A stretch of DNA of 64,000 nt, taken from NCBI GenBank assembly GCA_030704615.1, contig CM060732.1:57765053-57829052 (forward strand), in the 5' to 3' direction. Positions 33,924 through 43,674 of this stretch are shown here, in pieces. The notes below the pieces were generated by a model that worked only from the letters and a program-made list of their open reading frames with translations, was not told the origin of the DNA and made no database searches. The position numbers and the translations under genes were made by a program. Source of the DNA: Takakia lepidozioides. Taxonomy: Eukaryota > Streptophyta > Takakiopsida > Takakiales > Takakiaceae. Every line of letters starts with the position of its first letter. Position 1 is the first letter of the stretch.

Positions 33924-36029
33924 TTACTCACAATCAAAATCGTCGTCAATGTCGGCCATGTCTTTGTGTTCCACGGCCACTGTTGCAAGCGCCGCATCTG
34001 TTTGCGTGCCTGAACTCGAGCCCTCATGGAGAGGAGCTATCACCTCATTGTAGAGGTTGGCATCGCCCTCAAAGGCGAACAGATGCCTTTCTGCTGCCTT
34101 GCAGGCACGAAATGAAGCCCCTACATGCAAAACCGATCAATGAGGAAAGAGGAAGGCGTGCCTGCAATCCAAAAAGAACAGCAAATGAAGGCAGAACATT
34201 GCGAGACTGTCAGTGCAAACCACAAACTTGTTCCAAGAGTGAGATCAACAACCCGGGACCCTTGGACACTGCAGGACTCAATGACAGTCTGCATGAAGGC
34301 CGGATTCTTCTCCATGGCTCTCCGGACGCCCGCAACACTATAAGTGATGCATCTACGTAGTTATAGATAAAATCATCATCCACCGGATCGCAAGAGGAGT
34401 CAACACGCGCCCCCCCCTTCAGGACTTCGAACTCCTTCACGGAAGATGGTGTGGATGGGTGGCATTCTCTTACAAGACAGTGTGCGTCGAAAGCGCACGA
34501 GTCTGCACGATTAAAACAGGGAAGACACTGGAGTGGGCACCGAAGCCAGGGCTGGGGAAAGACTAATGAAAACACTTGCACTATGCTTGCGTCAACGCAA
34601 AGATAGTAGGGGAGAAGGACAGGCAAAAATTGGAAACAGACGAGTCAAAACCGTAGTGACATTTCTGGAGGGTTGAAAGCAAACGATGAAATGAGAATCT
34701 ACCTTCTGGCGTGGGAAGTCCCCCTTTTTGAGTGGCAAGCTGTTAACCCTATTCCAACTTTCAATCACCTTCATTCCACCTGACTTGAGGAAACTGACGA
34801 GCTGGCGCCGACACTTTGAATTGGCTGCTTGGAGGATGAGCAGACAACCATTGTCAGCCAAGGAATGCCCACAGAATCTGAAGACCCAAGGCCAGTAGCG
34901 ATCATCCCATGCATTCCAGGCGGGAGTCACACCCATCAAAGGAATGTCGGGGACTGGAAGCCCGTCAGGAATATCCACAACTACGAGCTCGCATGCAAAG
35001 GGTTTCTTCTCCCCGTTCACCTAGGATGGACCTTTGGCAGCCTTCACATCCAACAAAGAAAGCATACCTACTTAGAAGACCTGCAAACAGTCTTCAAATC
35101 TACATACACATAAGCTGGAAGAGATAATGAATTTACCAGAGTGAAGAATGACGATAGTGTCTCCCAAGTCGGAGACTTCTCCACGTCGGTGGCTCCTTTC
35201 CTCTGAGATGCCATCATGTCCAAGAAGCCTTCGTTCACTGTCTTGTGTTGGAATTGAGTAGCAACACCTCTCTGCCAGGGTTAGGAAGGGCCTCGTATGG
35301 CCGGTCACACTGAGCAGGCCCCTTTGACCCCCTTTGAGCCCTACCTTGTCCAGAAGCTGAAGTCTGAACGTGATTAGCCTCTTTTTCTTTTTTCCTTCTT
35401 CTGTCTTTTTTCTTCGGGCTCTGACTCACCACCGGTTCCTTTGCTTTCAAAACCCGGAGATCTCTCAACTGCAGCTGTCTATCCGTCAGAGGAGCAAGAG
35501 CCTCCGCATTGTCATTCAAGTTCCGAAGGATGTTCTCCGCCCATGGTGTGATTGATTGTTTGGGGCAATCCAGGTACAAGCCACAGTTTTTCAAATGAGA
35601 TCTGCTCCAGTCCTCCAAAATACCGGCTGCGTACATAGTTGTGTCAGGATTTGTCTTTGCCTAGCTATCGATGAAGAATGGGTAGGAGCTCATAAAACCG
35701 CCAGGCGAAAGCACTCCGTGGATATACCTGCGATGAAAGCAAACAAAAAATCACCAGAAGCCAATCACATATTGATATCAGAATAGCCAACATATCTATG
35801 CGTGTTGTGGAATAAACACATTGCAAACACAGGCTCGAATCATGTTTGCATCAACGCAAGCTTGATCCGAGGTCTGAGAGAAGTCCCCTCACCTGCACTA
35901 TATGCCCTGAGAAGTCCCCTCATAGTGCCCAATGTCCGTATTCATGCTTTCGTCAACGCAAGCATGAATACGCATGCTGCATGAATACGCAAACATGAAT
36001 ACGTGGTGGAAATATTACATAAAATTCCA

Positions 36030-36475
36030 CTCTTGGTCAGGCTTATGTTAATGCAAGCCTCAACCCTGGTCTGAAACCAGTCCCCTTTCCTACAACTCCA
36101 AGGACAGAAAGATTACATAAAATTAAACTCTTGGTAAAAAAAAAAAACACACTCTTGGTCAGGCTTGCGTTAACGCAAGCTTGAACCCTGGTTTGAAACC
36201 AGTCCCCTTTCGGAGGGGAAAAAAAAAAAAAAAAAAAAAAAAAAAAACATTCTTGGTCAGGCTTGCGTTAACACAAGCCTGAACCCTGGTTTGAAACCAG
36301 TTCCCTTTCCTTTTTTTTTAAAAAAAATTAGAAAAAATAAAATAAAATAAAAAAACACATTCTTGGTCAGGCTTGTTGTGGTTTTCTTGGATTTGCACAA
36401 GTGCACAGAGTGTAGGAAGGGGACTACCACATCAAATACTGTAATCAGACTTGCGTTAACGCAAGCCTGAACATA
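36030..36475. repeat. Palindrome-bearing intron repeats (GCTTGCGTTAACGCAAGC)
   Basis: The perfect 18-bp palindrome GCTTGCGTTAACGCAAGC lies at 36,163-36,180. Variants sit at about 36,040, 36,261 and 36,449, each within a longer unit that also has cttggtcagg and ctggtttgaaaccagtcccc (itself containing an inverted repeat). More distant relatives are at 34,583, 35,842 and 35,943. All fall in inferred introns of the methyltransferase-like pseudogene. The units could fold into hairpins. Confidence 0.75.
36219..36247. repeat. Poly(A) run of 29
   Basis: An uninterrupted run of A between two of the palindrome repeats. A second A-rich, T-rich stretch is at 36,310-36,357. The length may be unreliable because such runs are often misread. 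Confidence 0.8.
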
Positions 36476-37373
36476 GAGTGCAATCGGGTCTAAAAGGAAG
36501 CAAATGCAAATGGGAATGCAGTTCCAATCTAACCTGTAATTGACTCGCTTCATTGCCTGCTCCCCATTGTACTGCGCATTGAACAGGTTAGAGCGCAGAA
36601 TTCCCCCCTCTACTACGAATTCACGGAAGAAGGCATACTTCCAAACAATCTCTTTCCACCTCCAAATGAATGTGCCAAAAGATTCATCGGGCTCAATTAC
36701 CTCAATTTTGAAGTCATGAAGAGTTTGCTCCATAACTTCCAAACCCCTCTCCTCCAGCTGCCAAGACACAAGCTTGTGTTCCGATGCGTTTACAAACAAT
36801 TGTAATTTCAATGCAAGTTATTGCGACGACAAAGGCAGGATGACTTCTGCACCTGGCACCAAAATGTCGCTTTATGGAGCCACTTGTCCCAGTCGACATC
36901 GCTGAAAGGCCCCACGAAATGAAAGTTGTTTGCCTGACAGAGGACAGGGTCGGAGTTCTAGATCTTAAGCGATCGCACCTTGTGCTTTGGTTCCACCATT
37001 GCCATTGCAAGCCTATGCCACTTCTCATGTCTCATTTCTGGCGTGCCACTCTTGTTCCAATGGAGCCGCACCTGGTCCAGGAATCCTGCACCGAGACTAG
37101 GATCAGCTATACGAAGCTGTTTGGTGAACGTTGTGACAACGTTTTTGCGGCATAAGTCCGTTGCTTCGTTGATGGCCTGCTCAATTCCACGATAGGGACA
37201 ACTTCTCGGTACCTCGTGTGCATGTGCCCCCCCACTTTCGTAAGTGAATCTTCTTCAACATCGTTCCCTCTCGAGTCTCCAACCACTACAGTCCGGGGAG
37301 AAGGGGAGAACATGTTGCCGGTAGTGGAGTCTGACTGTACAGAGGCAATGTGGCATATAGAACGGACTCCCAA

Positions 37374-37787
37374 GCATCAAAAGTCAAGTGTGTCGCTATT
37401 AGGGCACCCTCGTTTCAGAAGTGCACCACCTAGATTTCGAAGGGGACATGCAGAACTCCTGCCTCGACATTCACCAGCTTGTTCAAGCATTACATGTCGC
37501 GGGAGTCTAGGCCTCACAAGTTTTGGTTTTGCCCGGATGACATTGTGTGCTGTGTCATGGGGACTGTTCGGGATTCTGTGATAATGAAACCTCAAGTTCC
37601 AGCCGTGTGGCCAGTGAAGTTAGGACCACACTCTCCAAACTAAAAATTAACATGCTAGAGGAGGCCGAGTTTTGCCTTCTGAGAGGCCCAACTGTCGTAA
37701 CGCCTGTTTCTCCAATGGCTTTCCCTTCCAACTTTCCTGCATGTCCTCAACAGGGCAAATACTATACGCATAAGGTATTGGGTAAGA
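37374..37787. other. Unassigned DNA
   Basis: Open frames exist on both strands but none resembles a known protein. It may include the start of the methyltransferase-like pseudogene. Confidence 0.3.
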
Positions 37788-39034
37788 TCAGATCTATTGA
37801 AACTGCATGCTTGGTGTAGAGACCAGTTTAGCGGTTACTGTTAATGGACTCTTCATCTCCCAAACCTTTGTTACAATGTTTCTCTCGTTTGTGTGCCCAC
37901 TTTGACATAGGGCACCTATCAATAAATTCTTCTGGTCAGTGACCTTTTATGATGTATCTGTCATTCACTTTTGATATGGCATGCCTTACTAGTTATTTTG
38001 AAGTAGACATCTATCCATGCTTTTCATTAAGTTCTTTTGGCGAGGACTGGGTTGCATATCGTTAAGCATTGTTTCTCTACGAACTAGTCTCTGGGAGGCT
38101 GTAGAACATTTATCCCTCATGTTTGCAAGCCTACGTAGTAAGCTTCGCATGTCTTTCCAATAAAAGAAATTGGTTGGAGTGGGCGTGCTCATGTGATGCC
38201 GTCTCAATTCAAAAACATACAAATTATATGATGCGCTTTCCCCCACACAGAAAGCCACTTAACGTGTGGATCAGTGGACTTGGCATGACTCAATGTCTTC
38301 CATCCATCAAAAGAGCTGGGCACTAAGACAAACAGCCATTCGCTCAACAACTATCTAGGTAGCTCGCAGATTGTAATTGAGAAGTAGACAACTTCTATGT
38401 AGCGAAAAGACAGAAAATGGACTATGACGGATTACGTTCGAAGGTTAGACAACCAAGCTGCGTGTTGTTCCCTTCAAGGTGTTGATCTTAAGATCAACGT
38501 ATGTGAAAATTTCGGAGGTAAAGCAGTACCACAGTTTGATCCCCGGTTTCCAAGTGAAAAAGGATATGTAGAGTGAAGGGGTGAAGATTAAGAGGAAAAT
38601 TACACTATGCCGGAAGAAGAGTCAGATCGACAGACCGTTTGACATCATTGAACCCACTCTACCCTGCAGTCTCTGTCTCTTGTCACATATTTCACATCCT
38701 CTTGTGTATAGTACCTTCGCCTTTACTCTCTTCCCCTCGATGGCCACCCTCCAAGATAGGAAAGGATTGAAGTGTACTGCAAGGTAACACTCCATTTTCT
38801 GGTCAACAGATGACACCGATGCTAAATTGACACCGAAGATTATAGAAAGAACTGGGAGTGTGCTATCCTCATAGTACCTCCTCTGAGACGTTTTGCAAGT
38901 AAGCCAGTAAAAAATATGGTCTTGCCAAAACAAACGTGTGACTTATGGTGTCACTCGCAGGCCCCAACCTTCCGACGAGAGGGTGGACATTTTTACGACA
39001 TCCGGGAAGATACTTATGTACTCACAACCACAAA

Positions 39035-40353
39035 ACCCTGCATAGCTTTATAAAAAGATCCAAGTGGGGTGACTGTATAAATGGGTGTAATTGTCCCCGA
39101 GAGGAAACAACCAAAGCTCGTAGAGCTAGCTATATTAACACAAAGAAAGAAATCAAACTATTCTAATATCACCTACAGCCTGAAGAAGGTCATACAACAC
39201 AACAGGAAAGATGGTGGATCAAAGAGTGCGGGGAGGCGAGATGAAGCCGCCCCAACAACCTCTGCCCCACATAAAATAGATTGAGCTTGAGTCTTTTGCA
39301 AAACAACATAAACTCGTTGTTTACAGAAAGCTAGAAGAACAAAGGCGTATGGGCTTCCAAGGCTTTTGTTTTCTACTGCACGATGGGCACAGGTGTGAAG
39401 GAACTCGTTGAACTGATGATGCAAACAACCAAAGATCTCGACTGCCAAAGGAAGGAATGTGTCTGTGGAATGACGTGCCCGATAGTCATGCTCCTTTCCT
39501 TGCGCAACTACTGAAGCGACAACTCCTTGTGATGAGGCTGTGCAGGAGATCCGACCTAGTAGGATCAGCGATGACAACGTCCGCCAATGTACGCAGTCCG
39601 TGAGAGAACAATGTCAACCTGTCATCGAGTGGAATGGTGATTGTGGGTCGATGGGAGTATGTGCACCTGCTCTCGAATGACATGTATCCCAACATCACGA
39701 GCAACCGCAGTTGCTGCATCTCGGATGACGTCATGGGTCACAGTGCGTTCTCCACCGCAGGGGCAACGAAGAAGATGTATGTCGAGTGAATTGAGAGGAT
39801 GGCGACAAACACACTGTTGTAGTCCTTACACAGAGGGATGCGGAAGACCTAGTCGAACTTCTAGGGAGGTGGTAAATACAGCATAAGACATACGGAAGGG
39901 TGCAATGGTTGGTCGTACCGTGAGCCACACGCCTGCTCCGGGCCATGCGCACGAGAGAAGTCTGGCCCGATGTGCATCTGAAGGAGCGTCAGAAAGCATG
40001 CTGGCAAATGAGTGTCGGTGCACGCGTTTAATGATGGTATCCTGTAAATGCTCCAGACCTTGAGTGACCAACTGTTCAAAGGGTGGCATACAAGCCCATG
40101 CCGGTGTTGGAATGAGATCCCGCGCTAAACGAACAAAGAGCCATCGTTGATGTGGGCAACCACCTCCATGAGAAAAGGGCGTTGCTGACACAGAAACCGA
40201 GATGCCGAGGCTGGAGCGACTAAAGCCCAACTACCTAGGAAGGTAGCAGGGGCAGTGACGATTGTGGATAGTAAACCCACTCCTCCATAAGAGATCGGAA
40301 GGGTAGCGTGACGACATGCCAAGGGCCCTAGCTCACTATCAAATGCACCTGGG
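39035..40353 (-). mobile_element. LINE copy B: same family as copy A, shorter and decayed
   Basis: The minus strand encodes pieces parallel to copy A: LPISYGGVGLLSTIVTAPAT and FLGSWALVAPASASRFLCQQ (compare copy A GGVGLLSTVTTAPLAFLGSW), then PPFEQLVTQGLEHL, RLLSCAWPGAGVWLT, LADVVIADPTRSDLL and DTFLPLAVEIFGCLHHQF. It lacks the polymerase core, so it is more strongly 5'-truncated, and it has several frame breaks. Against the empty site in C1 (caaccacaaatgaagtgtg) the insertion is bounded by CCACAAA (39,028-39,034) and CCACTAA (40,354-40,360), a probable 7-bp target-site duplication with one mismatch. About 140 bp of 3' UTR without poly(A) follow the coding part. Confidence 0.75.
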
Positions 40354-41634
40354 CCACTAATGAAGTGTGACATAACCACTTGGATCTCTATTGGATATCC
40401 GCTAAGCCAATACAACTATAGAGAATTTGCAGTGCATTAATAAAAATGTCGTGGCTTCATTCACTTCTAGACAAACTGGTGGACCTGTGACCAGTCTCTT
40501 TATATCCATAGCAATGGCCACACACACTAATCCAACCATGCCCTCTGGAAACAAATCACACAAAACACGAGAAATGTGATGAAACCCTGCACGAAGCTTT
40601 GTTTGCAAACTGACAAGAGGCGACTGTACAAAGAATGAAAAGTTCCCACAACCAGGGAAGATTTGGAAAAGTAATCGCTCTTTCACTTGTCCATGCCTCC
40701 CCTCTCTGATCAGAGACAGAAGTGAACCTGCAGCTGCCAGAAGCCACGTACGCGTATTAAGCCGCCTATGTAACTTGTTGACAGGACTAATTTGTTGCAC
40801 GATGTTGTGGTCAATTGCCTCAGCCTTTAGTACTCTTATTCTGATCATATGATCAATGTAGTGAACATGATGTAATGCAACCCCGTTTAAGTCGCGTTTA
40901 ATGATTGTCAAGCACTCAGTGGGACCGTACTGCGCCAAATCACACTTGTGTGTGTAATGCAGCATAATAGGATGCATATTATACACATTCGCACTGCATA
41001 ACAGCAAAGCTGGTCCATGAATTTGGACGTGGCAGTGATACCACTGTCATATTTGCACTGGCATTTGCTAATTTGAAGGCGACGGTCAACAGACAAAGAC
41101 AGAGAAGATTTTTTAGTTGGAAGCAACATGTACAAGTGTGACTAAAAAAAGGATGAGTGTGAGGTTACAGTTTAAATGCATCAAGTCAATTTTTTCTTGG
41201 TGTTGAGAGACATGGGGGCTAAACAATCCAAATCAATGATGTGAAAACCCATAAAAATTTGAGCTCACAAAAGTGTTCATCTGCACACAGCAAAACCATA
41301 GCTCTTTAAGGTTGCCTCTTTTACAGCAAGTAGAGACATGTAATATTTTAAAAATAAAAAATGGACAGGATGTGCGAACCAGGTAGTTTCAGTGTTGCAA
41401 CTGATTGATTTAACGTGTTCCAAAAGAAATTTTGTACATAAACAAATGAATGTCATAATCTGACTAACATACTTGTGCACAGTGCACAGCATTACAGTAG
41501 ACAGCGAGCTTCTACAAGTCTTTTGCTCAACATATTTTTGCGCAAATGTGCGCAAGGAGCAAATGCTAAGTAGCTGCACATCTTCTCCACGGCCTGGAAC
41601 GCGCACTGGCTTGCAATGCTACAACTGCAACTGC

Positions 41635-42616
41635 TTAGGCGTTGTTGTTAGGGGTCAATGTCTTCTTCACGTTCTCGTAAGCATTGTTCAGTGCACCACC
41701 GGCCTACAAGCACAGTTCAGAAACAGTTTTTAGTAACTCAGTGTCTAGTTGATAGCTACATCGACACCGGCCGCCTGCCATAATTCACAAACACTCCACA
41801 CAGCTTAGTTGTAAGCTTCATCTTAATGCCCACCAAGACGTTGCAAAGGAATTCGGTCAACTCCGTTACACATTTTCCACCACTCTGCATCTGTCCTTAT
41901 TGCGATAACTTTATAGTCCCAGTATGCAGAAAAAAAAAGAAGAGTCAAGATTTATGCAGCTGATCAACTTTGGAACCGTAGCACTCATCGGCATCATCGC
42001 ACAGGCTGAAGACCAAACTACCTGCTGCAAGGCGGAGCCAGTGGCATCCTTAGCTTGGGTGAGTTTGCCCTGGGAAGCCTTCGTCGCATCAGAAGCGCCT
42101 TGCTTGGTCTGGTCTAACTTTTCACCGGCAACATTTCCAGCCTCTTGAGCCTTGTTCTGGGTTGTTTCAGCTGTACTCTGCAGACACATACAAAGCGCAC
42201 CGCATAAAGAAATGGGCTGTTACTTACACATCAAGGCAGACCCGCTAAGTTACTATATCTTCTGCCAATCCTGGACGGATCAGCAGCAAGCTATCATCAG
42301 CATTCCCATATTTGCTTAAGCGGCCATTGGCTGATCCTGTCTCCATCCTACTACGCGCCTGCAGTATCCATCTTCTCTTCACTATATGCAACTCTTTTCA
42401 CCTAGTAAGCTAACTAGAGGCAGCGTCAGCAGAAGAATCTAAAGTTTGCACTGCATCAGAGAGATCGTTTCTAGCACGAGACAATGTATGAAGGTGGTGA
42501 CTGGAGATACGAACCTTGGCGGCATCCTGAGTCTGCGAGCCGGTCTCCTGTCCAAATTGCTTAGTCTCCTCGGCCTTCTGAGCGGCGGTATCCTTGGCGT
42601 TGTCGAAGGTCGACAT
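41635..42616 (-). CDS. LEA-like hydrophilic stress protein, copy 3 (108 aa, 3 exons)
   Basis: Exons 42,616-42,515, 42,177-42,022 and 41,703-41,635 join in phase 0 with the same donors and acceptors as copies 1 and 2. Exon 1 encodes the same 34 residues. Exon 2 has 52 codons like copy 1 and ends KDATGSALQQ. Exon 3 ends TPNNNA instead of TPDNNA (one Asp to Asn). The reading frame is intact. The TATA box is kept, but the distal ABRE present in copies 1 and 2 has lost its ACGT core here (see findings). The ACGT near the start codon is kept, with one extra T before it. Role inferred as for copy 1. Confidence 0.8.
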
Positions 42617-42813
42617 TTTTCACGTGGAAGGAAGAGATCTGAAGAAGGAACAGAGTATGGAGAGGATCGAAATGGGTGGATTGCTGCGAACAGTATTGCC
42701 GAAGCTTGAATGATGGGGCACAGCGATATGCAGCGTGGAAAGCGAGTGTGAAAGAAGAGATGTGAAGAAGGAACAGTGGAAAGCGAGTGCGAAGAGTGTA
42801 GCGAGGGCAGGGA

Positions 42814-42820
42814 TATATAC
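42814..42820 (-). promoter_or_regulatory. TATA box of LEA copy 3
   Basis: TATATAT on the minus strand, 198 bp upstream of the ATG, in the same context as in copies 1 and 2. Confidence 0.6.
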
Positions 42821-43020
42821 GCTTGTCAGCAGCCCAGCCTGGAGGGACACCTGTGGGGTCGGTGCCGGAATACGCAAGGTGTCACCCCCAAAGAGCTCCA
42901 CTTGTCGACTACAGAACGTCCACTGCTCTATCCGCTTCCTGCCACCCGCATGACACCATCTGTCGATACTATCTTTATTTGTTTGTATTAATATTCATTT
43001 TCTATGCACTTTCCTACCTG

Positions 43021-43674
43021 CCCCCTTGAAGCGAGTCACACTGAGCCCTTTCACACTGCACCTATATATGTATTTTGGTTCCTTCATCAATTTGGTTCCT
43101 GATGACATGGCCGAATTGATCCATGCGAGTTGGATGATTTCTGCCACGTGTACAATTCTCTAAAAAAGGAGACTGCCGTAGATTTGTGCCATTATTGGCA
43201 AATTTTGTGTATAGACCATGGCACTCTCCTAAAATTCAGTGTCAAGACAGATCAGGAAGCTGACTGTCCAGAAGATGTACTTAGCTGCCAAGGATCAACC
43301 CTCCAAGCATGAGACAATGCTGAGGGAAAACAATTGCCACCATCAGAAGCCCAAAAAGACCAATTCAAATAAACCTTGGATACTGGATGCTACCCCATCA
43401 CTGCAGTGACAACATTTCTGAGAATTCCTCTTCAACACTCTGGTAAGTCCCTTGTTCACATTTGTGGGGGACACAACTTACCATCCCAGTAGTTTGGGCA
43501 GTTCCAACAACTTACAGACTGCATCGGTGAACAGAGACTGTGATGCCCGATCACTCTCTTCATGGCTACTGTTCCCTGCCCCTCTCTTTATGTCCATCTC
43601 CATGAGGTTTTCTATGACTTCTGATGCCGTTCAGAAATCTTCGGCCATCACCATAGGCACCTCATAGATTGTAC
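43021..43674. other. Unassigned DNA between C3 and the second LINE
   Basis: No gene recognised. The short plus-strand frames at 43,130 and 43,452 have no recognisable content. Confidence 0.4.

Larger units (their letters stand above)
33924..37373 (-). pseudogene. Multi-exon pseudogene resembling an amino-type DNA methyltransferase
   Basis: Exons with good GT/AG sites can be traced: about 36,800-36,534, 35,727-35,345, 35,271-35,137, 35,067-34,703, about 34,480-34,228 and 34,120-33,924, with further coding text up to about 37,373 (DWDKWLHKATFWCQ and RLHWNKSGTPEMRHEKWHR). Most junctions keep frame. The exon at 35,067-34,703 holds ELVVVDIPDGLP (a D-P-P-Y-like motif IV position) and LADNGCLLILQAANSKCRR; the last two exons read SRVVDLTLGT and ASFRACKAAERHLFAFEGD, like the D-x-F-x-G-T-G...A-C-x-x-x-x-R-x-x-x-x-x-E of N6-adenine/N4-cytosine methyltransferases of the beta type. 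The D-P-P-Y position is degenerate (DIPD). Three TAG codons (near 36,960, 35,660 and 35,020) and at least two frame shifts, one in a run of eight G near 34,420, make it a pseudogene. The function is inference. Confidence 0.45.
37788..43020. repeat. Segmental duplication copy C3
   Basis: Collinear with C2 from gatctattgaaactgcatgc and with C1 from about 38,880, through the LEA-like gene and its TATA box to about 43,020. It has a LINE insertion at 39,035-40,353 and keeps about 560 bp (38,429-38,985) that C2 lacks. Its promoter end (beyond 42,910) is more diverged than C1 is from C2, so C1 and C2 look like the younger pair there. Confidence 0.8.
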
